From positions 551,711 through 615,710 of the forward strand of contig JAKUNG010000001.1 of the NCBI GenBank assembly GCA_022452285.1: a stretch of 64,000 nucleotides of DNA, written 5' to 3'. Shown here in pieces: positions 37,934 through 46,955 of the stretch. Under the pieces are notes generated by a model. That model searched no databases. It saw nothing but the letters and a program-made list of their open reading frames with translations, and was not told where the DNA came from. Both the position numbers and the translations under genes were made by a program. The stretch's first letter is position 1. Each line of letters opens with the position of its first letter. The DNA is from Terriglobia bacterium. GTDB taxonomy: Bacteria; Acidobacteriota; Terriglobia; Versatilivoradales; Versatilivoraceae.

Positions 37934-38711
37934 TGTGGCATATACGATTGCCTTTGCTAGTCTTACCTGTTTAATTTGTGCGATTTTAGTATCAACGTCT
38001 GCAGTTTCACTAAGAGATATTCAACAAATGAATGCTGATCTAGACAAGAGAAGGAATGTTTTGTTAGCAGCTGGTTTAGCAAAATCTTCAGAGAAACTGA
38101 ACGCTGTCGAAATTACTAAGCGATTTCAGAGAATAAAAACTACAGTAATTGATATTACTTCAGGACAACCTGCTCAGGGTATCGATTTCAAAAATTATGA
38201 CTCCAAAAAAATAAGTAACGACCCTTTGACTAGTCGAACTGCCCCGGTTAATGCTGCTCGTGTCAGCCGAATCCCTAGGTATATTATCGTCTACCAAGTA
38301 TTTAATGCTGCCCAGCAGTTAGAAATGATTGTTCTACCCATCGAAGGTTATGGTCTTTGGTCAACTCTATATGGATTTATTGCTCTTGATGCAGATGGTA
38401 AAACTGTGCATGGATTAACCTACTACAAACACGGAGAAACACCTGGATTGGGTGGTGAAGTTGATAATCCGAGCTGGAAAGCTCGCTGGACTGACAGAAT
38501 TATTGTTGATGACACTGGAGACATTGTAATTGAAGTAATTAAAGGAACGGCTGGTTCTCCCAAAGAATCACCTCATTTTGTTGATGGTCTCTCTGGAGCG
38601 ACCATCACAAGTCGTGGAGTGACTAACATGCTCCATTTTTGGTTAGGAGAAAATGGGTTTGAACCCTACTTAAAGATACTTCGAGCAACTCATGAGACAT
38701 CAAAAAAATAG
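37923..38711 (+). CDS. nqrC: Na+-NQR subunit C
   Basis: A 262-residue subunit with one N-terminal helix (about 7-28) and a periplasmic FMN-binding domain. The flavin site SGAT is at residues 224-227 ([13 protein letters not shown]), Thr227 being the predicted phosphoester-linked residue. Also conserved are [14 protein letters not shown] and [14 protein letters not shown]. NqrC passes electrons between the membrane and NqrB/F flavins. It overlaps nqrB by 11 bases and lies 12 bases before nqrD. Confidence 0.97.
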   Translation: MQHSVAYTIAFASLTCLICAILVSTSAVSLRDIQQMNADLDKRRNVLLAAGLAKSSEKLNAVEITKRFQRIKTTVIDITSGQPAQGIDFKNYDSKKISNDPLTSRTAPVNAARVSRIPRYIIVYQVFNAAQQLEMIVLPIEGYGLWSTLYGFIALDADGKTVHGLTYYKHGETPGLGGEVDNPSWKARWTDRIIVDDTGDIVIEVIKGTAGSPKESPHFVDGLSGATITSRGVTNMLHFWLGENGFEPYLKILRATHETSKK

Positions 38712-38723
38712 GAGATATCTTCA

Positions 38724-39350
38724 ATGAAAAATTCTGCTCGTAAAACCTTACTCGATCCTCTCCTCGAGAATAATCCAATTGCCCTTCAAGTTTTAGGCAT
38801 ATGTTCTGCTTTAGCTGTAACTACCAAAATGGAAACTTCAGTAGTAATGTGCGGCGCTGTTATTTTTGTTCTGACCTTTTCCAATTTATTCGTGAGTTTG
38901 TTGAGAAATAACATCCCAAACTCGATACGAATAATTGTTCAACTAACCATCATCGCTTCGCTGGTTATCATTGCAGACCAATTCTTAAAAGCTTATTTCT
39001 TCGACATTAGTAAACAACTTTCTGTCTTTGTAGGACTAATCATTACTAACTGCATCATAATGGGTCGAGCTGAAGCTTTTGCCATGCAAAATGGGCCAGC
39101 ACCAAGTCTGCTTGACGGTCTAGGAAACGGCTTTGGTTATAGTTTTATTCTCATTATCACAGGTTTTTTGAGAGAGTTACTAGGATCCGGAAAGTTGTTT
39201 GGTCATACTATACTGCCATTGGTTACAGAGGGTGGTTGGTATACCCCCAATGGATTAATGGTCACCTCTGCTGGTGCATTTTTTATCATTGGATTTTTCA
39301 TTTGGGTACTACGTACATTTAAAAAGGAACAAATTGAAGAGGAAGGATAA
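38724..39350 (+). CDS. nqrD: Na+-NQR subunit D
   Basis: A 208-residue six-helix membrane subunit, homologous to RnfE and paired with NqrE around a central iron centre. Markers are [36 protein letters not shown] (with the conserved Cys) and [35 protein letters not shown] precedes ATG 38724. It is followed after only five bases by nqrE. Together NqrD/E form the inverted-repeat core of the sodium pump. Confidence 0.97.
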   Translation: MKNSARKTLLDPLLENNPIALQVLGICSALAVTTKMETSVVMCGAVIFVLTFSNLFVSLLRNNIPNSIRIIVQLTIIASLVIIADQFLKAYFFDISKQLSVFVGLIITNCIIMGRAEAFAMQNGPAPSLLDGLGNGFGYSFILIITGFLRELLGSGKLFGHTILPLVTEGGWYTPNGLMVTSAGAFFIIGFFIWVLRTFKKEQIEEEG

Positions 39351-39355
39351 CACCA

Positions 39356-39973
39356 ATGTTTGAACAGTACCTCAGTTTGGCTATTAAGGCAATTTTTGTT
39401 GAAAACATGGCATTAGCCTTCTTCCTTGGCATGTGTTCATTTTTAGCTGTATCAAAGAAGGTAAACACTGCTATTGGACTGGGTCTAGCGGTAATCTTTG
39501 TACTTATCGTAACTGTTCCCATTAATAACCTACTTTACAACTATGCTCTTAAAGATGGATCTTTGGCTTGGCTGCACCCCAGCCTAGCCACCTATGACCT
39601 GTCATTTCTAGGCTTTCTTTGTTATATCGGTACAATTGCTGCCATGGTCCAAATCGTTGAAATGGCTTTAGATCGCTTCGTACCTTCTTTGTATGCAGCG
39701 CTAGGTGTGTTCTTACCTTTGATCGCCGTTAATTGTGCGATTCTGGGGGCTTCACTCTTTATGGTAGAACGGGATTACAATTTAGGGGAAAGCATTGTAT
39801 TTGGAATAGGGTCTGGCATTGGGTGGTTTCTTGCAATCGTTGCTTTAGCATCTATTCGAGAACGAATGCATTACAGTAATGTTCCAGCTGGACTTCGTGG
39901 ATTGGGCATGACATTTATTTTGACTGGTTTAATGGCTATCGGGTTTATGGCCTTTGCTGGCATCCAGTTGTAA
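39356..39973 (+). CDS. nqrE: Na+-NQR subunit E
   Basis: A 205-residue six-helix subunit homologous to RnfA. Markers are [22 protein letters not shown] with its first conserved Cys, [31 protein letters not shown] (second Cys) in two adjoining blocks, and a C-terminal [18 protein letters not shown]. NqrE and NqrD supply the four Cys ligands of the membrane iron centre. Located five bases after nqrD and 43 before nqrF. Confidence 0.97.
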   Translation: MFEQYLSLAIKAIFVENMALAFFLGMCSFLAVSKKVNTAIGLGLAVIFVLIVTVPINNLLYNYALKDGSLAWLHPSLATYDLSFLGFLCYIGTIAAMVQIVEMALDRFVPSLYAALGVFLPLIAVNCAILGASLFMVERDYNLGESIVFGIGSGIGWFLAIVALASIRERMHYSNVPAGLRGLGMTFILTGLMAIGFMAFAGIQL

Positions 39974-40016
39974 AATAGCCAATATTTTGTCTTAAGGAAC
40001 AATTAAAAGGATCTAT

Positions 40017-41246
40017 ATGTTGGAAGTGTTTCTAGGCGTATTGATGTTCACTTTTGTCATTCTTTCCCTAGTGGTCGTTTTAATGTTTGCCAGAAGTAAA
40101 TTAGTAACTAGTGGTCAAGTTAATATAGTTATCAATGATGATGAAAGTAAAGCTGTTCGGGTTGAAACTGGTACTACCCTGCTTAATTCTTTGGCTGCTC
40201 AAAAAATCTTTATTCCATCTGCATGTGGTGGCAAGGGTAGCTGTGGGGTTTGTAAGGTCGAAGTATACGATGGTGGAGGTGCCATGTTGCCCACTGAACC
40301 TCCACATATCACGCGTAAGGAGAAACTACAAGGATGTCGTCTCTCTTGTCAAGTTAAAGTCAAACAAGATATGAAAATTGGACTTTCACCTGAAATTTTT
40401 AGTGTCCAAGAATGGCAATGTACAGTGCGTTCTAATCATAATGTAGCTACTTTCATCAAGGAACTAATTTTAGATCTCCCCCCTGGTGAAGACGTTCCGT
40501 TCCGAGCAGGAGGTTATATACAAATTAACTGTCCACCGCACTCACTGAATTACCGTGATTTTCAAATTGAGCAGGAGTTCACTGAAGACTGGGACAGATT
40601 TAATCTTTGGGAGATTCAATCCGTTGTAGAAGAACCAGTCAGCTGTGCCTATTCTATGGCTAATTATCCTGATGAAAAAGGGATTATTATGCTTAATGTG
40701 CGAATCGCCACACCCCCTCCCAGAAGTCCAAAAGGTATACCTCCTGGAAAGATGTCTTCCTATATTTTTGGACTTAAGCCAGGTGATACTGTAACCATTT
40801 CAGGACCCTTTGGTGACTTTTTCGCCAAAGAGACTAACTCCGAAATGGTATTCATTGGAGGAGGCGCTGGAATGGCGCCAATGAGATCTCATATTTTTGA
40901 TCAATTTCGGAGGTTAAAAACTAAAAGAAAAATTAGTTTCTGGTATGGTGCTCGCAGTTTAAGAGAAGCTTTTTACCTTGAAGATTTTAATCAAATTAAA
41001 GAGTCAAACTCCAATTTTACTTGGCATTTAGCCCTATCAGAACCACTGTCCGAAGATAATTGGACTGGATATACTGGATTTATTCACCAAGTTCTACATG
41101 AAAACTACCTGAAAGAACATTCATCTCCTGAAGATATTGAGTATTATATTTGTGGTCCACCCATGATGATGACAGCTTGTTTCAAAATGCTAGACGATTT
41201 AGGAGTTGAACCAGAAAACATCGCCTTTGATGACTTTGGTGGCTAA
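40017..41246 (+). CDS. nqrF: Na+-NQR subunit F (NADH-oxidising)
   Basis: A 409-residue electron-entry subunit. An N-terminal helix (about 3-24) anchors a [2Fe-2S] ferredoxin domain with Cys70, 76, 79 and 111 ([14 protein letters not shown] and CRLSCQ). Then come an FAD domain ([11 protein letters not shown], the RxYS-like flavin loop here with A-Y-S) and an NADH domain with [15 protein letters not shown] and the C-terminal [14 protein letters not shown]. Cofactor motifs are complete. It takes hydride from NADH and passes electrons to NqrD/E, NqrC and NqrB. Confidence 0.97.
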   Translation: MLEVFLGVLMFTFVILSLVVVLMFARSKLVTSGQVNIVINDDESKAVRVETGTTLLNSLAAQKIFIPSACGGKGSCGVCKVEVYDGGGAMLPTEPPHITRKEKLQGCRLSCQVKVKQDMKIGLSPEIFSVQEWQCTVRSNHNVATFIKELILDLPPGEDVPFRAGGYIQINCPPHSLNYRDFQIEQEFTEDWDRFNLWEIQSVVEEPVSCAYSMANYPDEKGIIMLNVRIATPPPRSPKGIPPGKMSSYIFGLKPGDTVTISGPFGDFFAKETNSEMVFIGGGAGMAPMRSHIFDQFRRLKTKRKISFWYGARSLREAFYLEDFNQIKESNSNFTWHLALSEPLSEDNWTGYTGFIHQVLHENYLKEHSSPEDIEYYICGPPMMMTACFKMLDDLGVEPENIAFDDFGG

Positions 41247-41274
41247 TCATAGTCTAATCTTTTGATTCTCTAAG

Positions 41275-42360
41275 TTGAACTCTCTCCATTCTATGCTTTA
41301 TTTTTTACAGAATCTAAATTTCCAAAAAAATCAAAAAATCTTTTTAATTTTACTCTGTTCAATAGGAACTGGATGTCAAAAGCCAGTCGCTTTAAACGAA
41401 TATATCTTTCGTGGAAATAGTATGGGTACAACATTTTTAATTAAAATAGCTACTGAAAAGATATCAAAACAGCAACAGAAAAAAATTTATCAAACTATCA
41501 GGACTAAGTTGAGTGATATTAATAATAAGATGTCAACCTATCTTGATTCCTCCGAAATTTCTCGTTTAAATAGATTTAAAAAAACAATTCCTCTTCGAGT
41601 TTCTACAGAAACATTAACGGTTATGGCAGAAGCGCAGGTAATAAGTCGTCTTACTCAAGGGGCTTTAGATATAACTATCAACCCTCTAGTGAATGCCTGG
41701 GGATTTGGGCCTGAACCTAACACTGGTAAAATTCCCACAACAAAAGAAATTTTTCAAATCAAATCAAAGATAGGATGGGAGAAACTTGAACTCGATTTCT
41801 CAACTTCTACGATTCGTAAACTAGACCCTGGACTTTCTTGTGACCTTTCTGCAATTGCCAAGGGATACGCTGTGGATCAACTTTCTGATACACTGGTACG
41901 GCTCAATTTCCATCAACATATGGTTGAGTTAGGTGGCGAAGTAAAAGCAAGTGGACATAATGCATCTTCTCAAACCTGGAAGATAGCTATTGAAAAGCCC
42001 TCGACACGAGGGAAAGGTGTTCAACGAATTCTACCTCTTAGCAGTCTTGCAATTGCTACATCAGGTGATTATCGAAATTTTTATGATACAAAAGGTGTCC
42101 GATTATCTCATACCATTGATCCACGTAATGGCCGACCAGTCGACCATTCAGTAGTTTCTGTAAGTGTTGTTGACCCTTCTTGTATGCGGGCTGACGGTTA
42201 TGCAACAGCTCTAATGGTTTTGGGAGAAACTCAAGGTTACCAACTTGCTACAGAACAAGATCTTGCTGTGCTCTTCTTAATTCGTACTGCACAAGGATCA
42301 TTTCGTGAAATTGAAACGCCTGCATTTCAGCGTATTTACTCAACTGCTCAGCCGTTGTAG
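41275..42360 (+). CDS. apbE: FAD:protein FMN transferase
   Basis: A 361-residue ApbE-family enzyme that transfers FMN from FAD to the Thr of SGAT motifs, here expected to be NqrB and NqrC. The N-terminal hydrophobic stretch ends SIGTGCQKP, resembling a lipoprotein signal though with a weak lipobox. The core has GNSMGTTFLIKIA, DITINPLVNAWGFGPEPNTG, LDPGLSCDLSAIAKGYAVDQ and SHTIDPRNGRPVDHSVVSVSV with the metal Asp/Thr region. Start is uncertain: TTG 41275 or ATG 41296. Its place after nqrF is the standard NQR arrangement. Confidence 0.94.
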   Translation: MNSLHSMLYFLQNLNFQKNQKIFLILLCSIGTGCQKPVALNEYIFRGNSMGTTFLIKIATEKISKQQQKKIYQTIRTKLSDINNKMSTYLDSSEISRLNRFKKTIPLRVSTETLTVMAEAQVISRLTQGALDITINPLVNAWGFGPEPNTGKIPTTKEIFQIKSKIGWEKLELDFSTSTIRKLDPGLSCDLSAIAKGYAVDQLSDTLVRLNFHQHMVELGGEVKASGHNASSQTWKIAIEKPSTRGKGVQRILPLSSLAIATSGDYRNFYDTKGVRLSHTIDPRNGRPVDHSVVSVSVVDPSCMRADGYATALMVLGETQGYQLATEQDLAVLFLIRTAQGSFREIETPAFQRIYSTAQPL

Positions 42361-42397
42361 AATGAGCAGTCTGTATCTTAATAGGAGTTAAATAAAA

Positions 42398-42622
42398 ATG
42401 GGGCTTATTGTAATAACCATTGTTACTGTCGCTTGTGCTATGTTGCTAATGGCCATAGGTCTTTTTTTTAAGAGACCCTGTTTGAGAGGGTCCTGTGGAG
42501 GCACACGTCTTTTTGGGGAACATGGCGAAATTCTTAACTGTGATGCTTGCCCAAATCACCAGAACCATTTGCCTAATAATATCTCCAACCACTCCAATTC
42601 AAATTCAACAATACCTAATTAG
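42398..42622 (+). CDS. nqrM: NQR maturation protein NqrM (DUF539)
   Basis: A 74-residue protein with one N-terminal helix (about 3-24) and four cysteines: Cys28 and Cys33 in RPCLRGSCGG and Cys48 and Cys51 in NCDACPNH. This is the NqrM pattern; in Vibrio, NqrM delivers iron to the NqrD/NqrE Cys centre and is needed for active pump. AGGAG lies ten bases before ATG. The tail after about 55 is Asn/Ser-rich and probably unstructured. It closes the NQR operon and is convergent with ilvD. Confidence 0.93.
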   Translation: MGLIVITIVTVACAMLLMAIGLFFKRPCLRGSCGGTRLFGEHGEILNCDACPNHQNHLPNNISNHSNSNSTIPN

Positions 42623-42665
42623 TATCAAACTGATTATCTAGATATATTTTCCACAACTTAATCTC

Positions 42666-44345
42666 TCATTGAGTAGCTCCAGTAATTGCACCATCTGAAG
42701 CTGAAGAAACTAAAGCTGAGTATTTAGCAAAAACACCTGACAAATATTTTGGTTCTGGAGCAGTCCATTCCGATAGTCTCTCTCTAATATCACTTTCACT
42801 AAGATCAACATCTAGTCTTCGTTTTTCAACATCCAGGACAATGTTATCACCTTCTTTTATTGCAGCAATTGGACCGCCTTGAGCAGCTTCTGGCGCTACA
42901 TGTCCTACCATCAATCCCCTAGTTGCTCCACTAAATCGACCATCTGTCAACAAAGCCACACTTTCTCCCAAGCCGGCACCTACAACTGCTGCAGTAACTC
43001 CCAACATCTCCCTCATTCCAGGACCACCTTTGGGACCTTCATAACGAATAACTACAACATCGCCGGGCTTAATTTCTCCTTTTGTTACAGCTGCCATTGC
43101 CATTTCCTCCTGATCATAAACTCTAGCAGGACCTTGATGATATAGTCTTTCGTGACCAGCAATCTTAACTACACATCCTTCTGGAGCCACATTCCCATGG
43201 AGAATAACTAATCCGCCAGTTCCTTTGACAGGATTGGAAAGGGGACGTATAACTTCCTGATCAGGAGTTTCAATAACTGCATTAGTTTCTTCGCCAAGCG
43301 TCCTTCCGGTAACGGTCTTTTGGGAAGGATCAATATGACCACCCTCAATTAATCTTTGTGCAATCAACATTGCCCCGCCAGCTCGATCTACATCAACTGC
43401 CACAAAACGTCCACCCGGTTTTAAATCTGCTAGTAAGGGTGTTCTAGAACTAATAGTATCAAAATCATCAATTTCTAGTGGAATTGAAGCTTCACGTGCC
43501 AAAGCAAGAAAATGTAGGACTGCATTGGTTGAGCCTCCAGTTGCAGCAACACTAGCAATAGCATTCTCAAAAGAAGTTCTCGTAAGGATATCCTTTGGAC
43601 GACGCTCCTTCTTCAATATTTCCATAATTAACTTCCCACTATCTACTGCAACTTGATCTTTACGTGGATCTGTTGCTGGAATACTGGAAGATCCTGCTGG
43701 CGACAAGCCAAGGAATTCGAGGGCAGTTGACATGGTATTAGCAGTGTATTGACCACCACAAGCACCTGCACCTGGACAGGCTTTATTTTCAATCTCCAAT
43801 AATTCTGAATCACTAATGTGTCCCGCTGCATTGGCACCTACAGCTTCAAAAACATCTTGAATAGTAATATCACGTCCTTGATATTTTCCTGGGGCTATTG
43901 ACCCACCATAAAGAATCAGTGAAGGTTGATTCAATCGAATCAATCCCATTGCGCCCCCAGGTAAAGTTTTATCACACCCAACTAGAGCAATAATCGCATC
44001 AAACATATAACCACGTCCCACAAGTTCTATTGAGTCAGCCACAACTTCACGGCTAACCAGAGAAGCTTTCATTCCTTCTGTTCCCATCGTGATGCCATCA
44101 CTCACTGCAATAGTGTTGAATTCCATAGGTGTTCCACCTGCAGCTCTAACGCCCTCCTTAACCTTAGTAGCTAGGGTCCGAAGATGAAAATTACAGGGCA
44201 TAGCCTCAATCCACGTATTGGCAATACCTATAATAGGCTTAGACAAGTCTTCGTTTGTATAACCAATTCCTTTTAAAAAAGAACGAGCTGGAGCGCGATC
44301 TCTTCCCTCTAAAATAGTTCGACTTGTGAGAGGCATAGTGGTCAT
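42666..44345 (-). CDS. ilvD: Dihydroxy-acid dehydratase
   Basis: A 559-residue iron-sulfur dehydratase of branched-chain amino acid (and pantothenate) synthesis. Cluster cysteines are in EAMPCNFH, LVGCDKTLPG and KACPGAGACGGQYTANTM, and the C-terminal part has LTDGRFSGATRGLMVGHVAPEA. It begins TSRTILEGRDRAPARSFL. I chose ATG 44345, which has GGAGG five bases upstream; the TTG at 44357 would include the ribosome site in the frame. It lies 122 bases after the Smr gene on the same strand and converges with nqrM. Confidence 0.97.
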   Translation of the reverse strand: MTTMPLTSRTILEGRDRAPARSFLKGIGYTNEDLSKPIIGIANTWIEAMPCNFHLRTLATKVKEGVRAAGGTPMEFNTIAVSDGITMGTEGMKASLVSREVVADSIELVGRGYMFDAIIALVGCDKTLPGGAMGLIRLNQPSLILYGGSIAPGKYQGRDITIQDVFEAVGANAAGHISDSELLEIENKACPGAGACGGQYTANTMSTALEFLGLSPAGSSSIPATDPRKDQVAVDSGKLIMEILKKERRPKDILTRTSFENAIASVAATGGSTNAVLHFLALAREASIPLEIDDFDTISSRTPLLADLKPGGRFVAVDVDRAGGAMLIAQRLIEGGHIDPSQKTVTGRTLGEETNAVIETPDQEVIRPLSNPVKGTGGLVILHGNVAPEGCVVKIAGHERLYHQGPARVYDQEEMAMAAVTKGEIKPGDVVVIRYEGPKGGPGMREMLGVTAAVVGAGLGESVALLTDGRFSGATRGLMVGHVAPEAAQGGPIAAIKEGDNIVLDVEKRRLDVDLSESDIRERLSEWTAPEPKYLSGVFAKYSALVSSASDGAITGATQ

Positions 44346-44467
44346 AAAATCCTCCAAAGATAGAATAAAACTGATTATTTTTGAACAGTGAGAATAAAGA
44401 CTCTGTTAACAATGAAGCCAATAGTAGCAGAACTTTTACAACTAAAATAAAAGTCTGGCTACTCTAT

Positions 44468-45130
44468 TCATTCTCGTCCCAAGAGAATATAGAGTGCCCC
44501 ACCACCACCATCAACCAAACGGGCTGTTGAATAGGCAATTACATGGTTACTCATTCGTCGAGTATTCAACCATTTTACCAAATATTTTTTTAACTTTGGC
44601 TGGTTACCTTTAGAATGTTTACCACGACCATGTACAACCCTGACACAACTGTAACCATGAATCAAACTTTGATGGACAAAAGCATCAAAAGATTCTCTAG
44701 CTTCTGTCAGAGTCAATCCATGAAGATCAAGGTGTGCTTGAATTGAAAAAAATCCCTTCCTTAACCTACTAAGCCAACGACTTCCTTCTGGATGTGGTAT
44801 ACCCTCAATATATTCTCCACTATTCCTCAAATCAATCTCACCAATCTTACGAACAACTTCCTGAAGCAACATCAGATTCTCATTATTACAAATGGGAGAT
44901 TGTCTAGGTTGAGAAATAGGTTTAGCTTTTAATTGATCAGTACTCCATCCAAGAGGTACAACATCTTTTGTTGAAAGCTCAAATAGTTGATCATCCGTCA
45001 AGTTATCAGGAAGATCGACTGGTACTACCATTTCATTTGAAGAGAAAGTTGAAGAAACTTTTCTAGTACCGGAACGAAGTCGTGATAGTTCACAAAACGA
45101 CTTAAATTCTTGGTAAGAAGGATTTTTCAT
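44468..45130 (-). CDS. Smr-domain protein
   Basis: A 220-residue protein. The C-terminal Smr (small MutS-related) domain covers about 130-218, with LDLHGLTLTEARESFD, VRVVHGRGKHSKGN and GGGGALYILLGRE. The LDLHG and HGRG motifs are the ones linked to nuclease activity. The N-terminal half is not conserved by eye and is charged. Stand-alone Smr proteins act on DNA or on RNA during ribosome rescue; which applies here is unknown. It is upstream of ilvD on the same strand. Confidence 0.88.
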   Translation of the reverse strand: MKNPSYQEFKSFCELSRLRSGTRKVSSTFSSNEMVVPVDLPDNLTDDQLFELSTKDVVPLGWSTDQLKAKPISQPRQSPICNNENLMLLQEVVRKIGEIDLRNSGEYIEGIPHPEGSRWLSRLRKGFFSIQAHLDLHGLTLTEARESFDAFVHQSLIHGYSCVRVVHGRGKHSKGNQPKLKKYLVKWLNTRRMSNHVIAYSTARLVDGGGGALYILLGRE

Positions 45131-45451
45131 AGAAAAAGTTCCTGATTATAGAGAATAACAGTCTAGAAAAACCCAGAACATCCGTTCAATTCATTCCCTG
45201 TCTTGTACTGGTAGATACCTAGTAATTGCTGACCTTTTTACATAGGGGATAGGTAGAACAAACTTTCATTCTGAACACTTGGTGAAAGGTCCCTAACCAC
45301 ACAGAATATTTATCTTAAAGAATAAAAACTTTCGTATAAAAACATTACTAAACCAAGCTCATTTTACTTCACATGTCGAATACTGGTAAACCACTAAAAC
45401 AAAAGTTCTCATGACTTGAATTAAATTCTACTAAAAAAGAGAAACTAGTAT
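45131..45451. other. Gene-free region
   Basis: These 321 bases lie between the small gene downstream of lexA and the Smr gene, both on the minus strand. I see no coding frame, RNA gene or strong hairpin. It presumably carries the Smr promoter. Confidence 0.5.
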
Positions 45452-45847
45452 TCAAGCTGCTTTTGCTCCTCTAGGATTTATGACTTGATCACCTCTGTAA
45501 AGTCGAATTAAATCTAGGGTCTGCTGGTTGAATCCATCTAGATATGCTTTCTGTAACAATTGACGGCTTATTTCAGCTTTAGGCAGATTTAGAGTTTTTA
45601 GATAATGACTTCTCAATATTTTGCATATCCCTTCCTGAAGAAGATCAACACGATTAAATACAGATGGAGGATTTGTTTCATTAAGTCCATGAACTTTCCT
45701 TAGAAATTCTTTAATTTTTCTATGAATTTCAAAAGCAGCATTGGCAAAACCCCACTGAATTAAAGTTTGGAGAATTGTTTTTTCTTGTTGGATGTTTTTT
45801 CTAAATTGAAGTAGCCACTGGTCAAGTTTTTCAGATGGATGATACAT
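45452..45847 (-). CDS. Small protein of unknown function downstream of lexA
   Basis: A 131-residue, mostly helical protein with no family I recognise. It is basic and amphipathic, with repeated helix-forming blocks (LDQWLLQFRKNIQQEK, FEIHRKIKEFLRK, SRQLLQKAYLDGFNQQ). It has no signal peptide or transmembrane segment. I chose ATG 45847 because GAGG lies six bases upstream; the GTG at 45859 overlaps that site. It is 101 bases downstream of lexA on the same strand, with a small hairpin between, so it may share SOS control. This is context, not proof of function. Confidence 0.55.
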   Translation of the reverse strand: MYHPSEKLDQWLLQFRKNIQQEKTILQTLIQWGFANAAFEIHRKIKEFLRKVHGLNETNPPSVFNRVDLLQEGICKILRSHYLKTLNLPKAEISRQLLQKAYLDGFNQQTLDLIRLYRGDQVINPRGAKAA

Positions 45848-45923
45848 ATTACACCTCACAGATTATTGAATGATTAACAGCCTAATCACTAGGGGTCTGT
45901 TATAAAGAATGTTATATGACATT

Positions 45924-45942
45924 CCAATTTACTTTAAATTGG
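45924..45942 (-). terminator. Small hairpin after lexA
   Basis: CCAATTTA at 45924-45931 pairs with TAAATTGG at 45935-45942 around a three-base loop, seven bases after the lexA stop. No T-run follows on the minus strand, so termination may be partial and the downstream gene may be read through. Confidence 0.35.
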
Positions 45943-45948
45943 ATAACT

Positions 45949-46557
45949 TTAGTAACGTCGATAAACCCCAATTACTTTTCCAACAAGTTCACATTCTTCT
46001 TGCTCCACTTCAATTGGTTCAAAAGAAGGATTTTCAGGTTTAAGAAGAACCTTGTTTGTTAATTGATAAAACCGTTTTAAAGTTGCTTCATTTCCATTAA
46101 CTCTCGCTACTACAATCTCCCCATTTTCAGCTTTTGTCTGACTTCGAATTAATACTAAATCTTGAGGTAAGATATGGGCACCAATCATACTTTCACCCTC
46201 TACCCTCAACAAAAAAGCATTAGACCCTCTAACCCATTCCCTAGGTAAAAACATTGTTCCTTCCCGATTCTCCTCTGCTAAAATTGGTAAACCTGCTTGA
46301 ATCCTTCCAAGTATCGGCAACTCAACAAAATTATCGTCTTCTATAGTTGCTGACCTCGGTATATTGGCTCGTGACTTGGAAGGTTGATGGTCCAAGTAGC
46401 CTTTAAGTCTTAATATTTCAATATGTTGCTGAATAGCTTGAGCAGATTTCCCTAAAGCTTGAGCCACCTCTCTTACAGAGGGCGCCATTCCATTATTTGT
46501 AAAATATTTATTAATAAAATTAAAAACCAATTGTTGTTTTTGGGTTAAAGTTTTCAT
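45949..46557 (-). CDS. lexA: LexA SOS repressor
   Basis: A 202-residue repressor-protease. The N-terminal winged helix-turn-helix (about 1-66) has MAPSVREVAQALGKSAQAIQ. The autocleavage bond is Ala88-Gly89 in GRIQAGLPI, the nucleophile is Ser123 (GESMIGA) and the general base Lys161 (NEATLKRF). All catalytic features are intact. AAGGG lies eight bases before ATG 46557. Its promoter, about 145 bases upstream, has the -10 box between arms of a long inverted repeat, consistent with autorepression. The recognition helix differs from E. coli, so the operator sequence may be lineage-specific. Confidence 0.95.
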   Translation of the reverse strand: MKTLTQKQQLVFNFINKYFTNNGMAPSVREVAQALGKSAQAIQQHIEILRLKGYLDHQPSKSRANIPRSATIEDDNFVELPILGRIQAGLPILAEENREGTMFLPREWVRGSNAFLLRVEGESMIGAHILPQDLVLIRSQTKAENGEIVVARVNGNEATLKRFYQLTNKVLLKPENPSFEPIEVEQEECELVGKVIGVYRRY

Positions 46558-46691
46558 ACTAATACCCTTATTTAATAAAATTTCTAAACGACTAATTTTG
46601 TAGTTAAATCCTAGAGTTCATAGCATTAGACTAGTGATTCCCCTCTATAGATTTTCGCGAACAAAAAATATTCAGCTTTGACATTAGTCCG

Positions 46692-46736
46692 AAATACAGA
46701 CAAATGTAAGCATAGACATTTGTCTGTATTTGTCAA
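46692..46736 (-). promoter_or_regulatory. lexA promoter overlapping a 16-bp inverted repeat operator
   Basis: On the minus strand TTGACA (46736-46731) and TATGCT (46714-46709) are 16 bases apart, giving a start near 46702. The arms at 46692-46707 and 46716-46731 are exact complements around an eight-base loop that contains the -10 box. One arm plus the adjoining loop bases give a 5-2-5 palindrome, AGACA-N2-TGTCT (46714-46725). A repressor bound here would cover the promoter. LexA as the binder is inferred from position. Confidence 0.65.
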
Positions 46737-46955
46737 GTCTTTATTTAGTTTTGAGTAGTAATTAAGAAAACTATAGTCGAATGATAGTCCTTTCAATAGA
46801 GAGACCTTTTTAATTTTTGAGTGTCTTTTGTTCAGTCCCTCTCCTCTAATTACCGTTAAATCATATACCCCTTGTTTGCATTCTTGACTTATAATCAGAA
46901 CTTCTAGAATAATTAGCAGCTTCGATAATATCTACGTCTTCTAGATCCCAATTCG

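Noticed and set aside
45131-45451. Possible tRNA or riboswitch in the gap before the small gene
   Set aside because: No T-arm GTTCGAATC-like motif, acceptor stem or conserved riboswitch core could be found here or in the other gaps examined.
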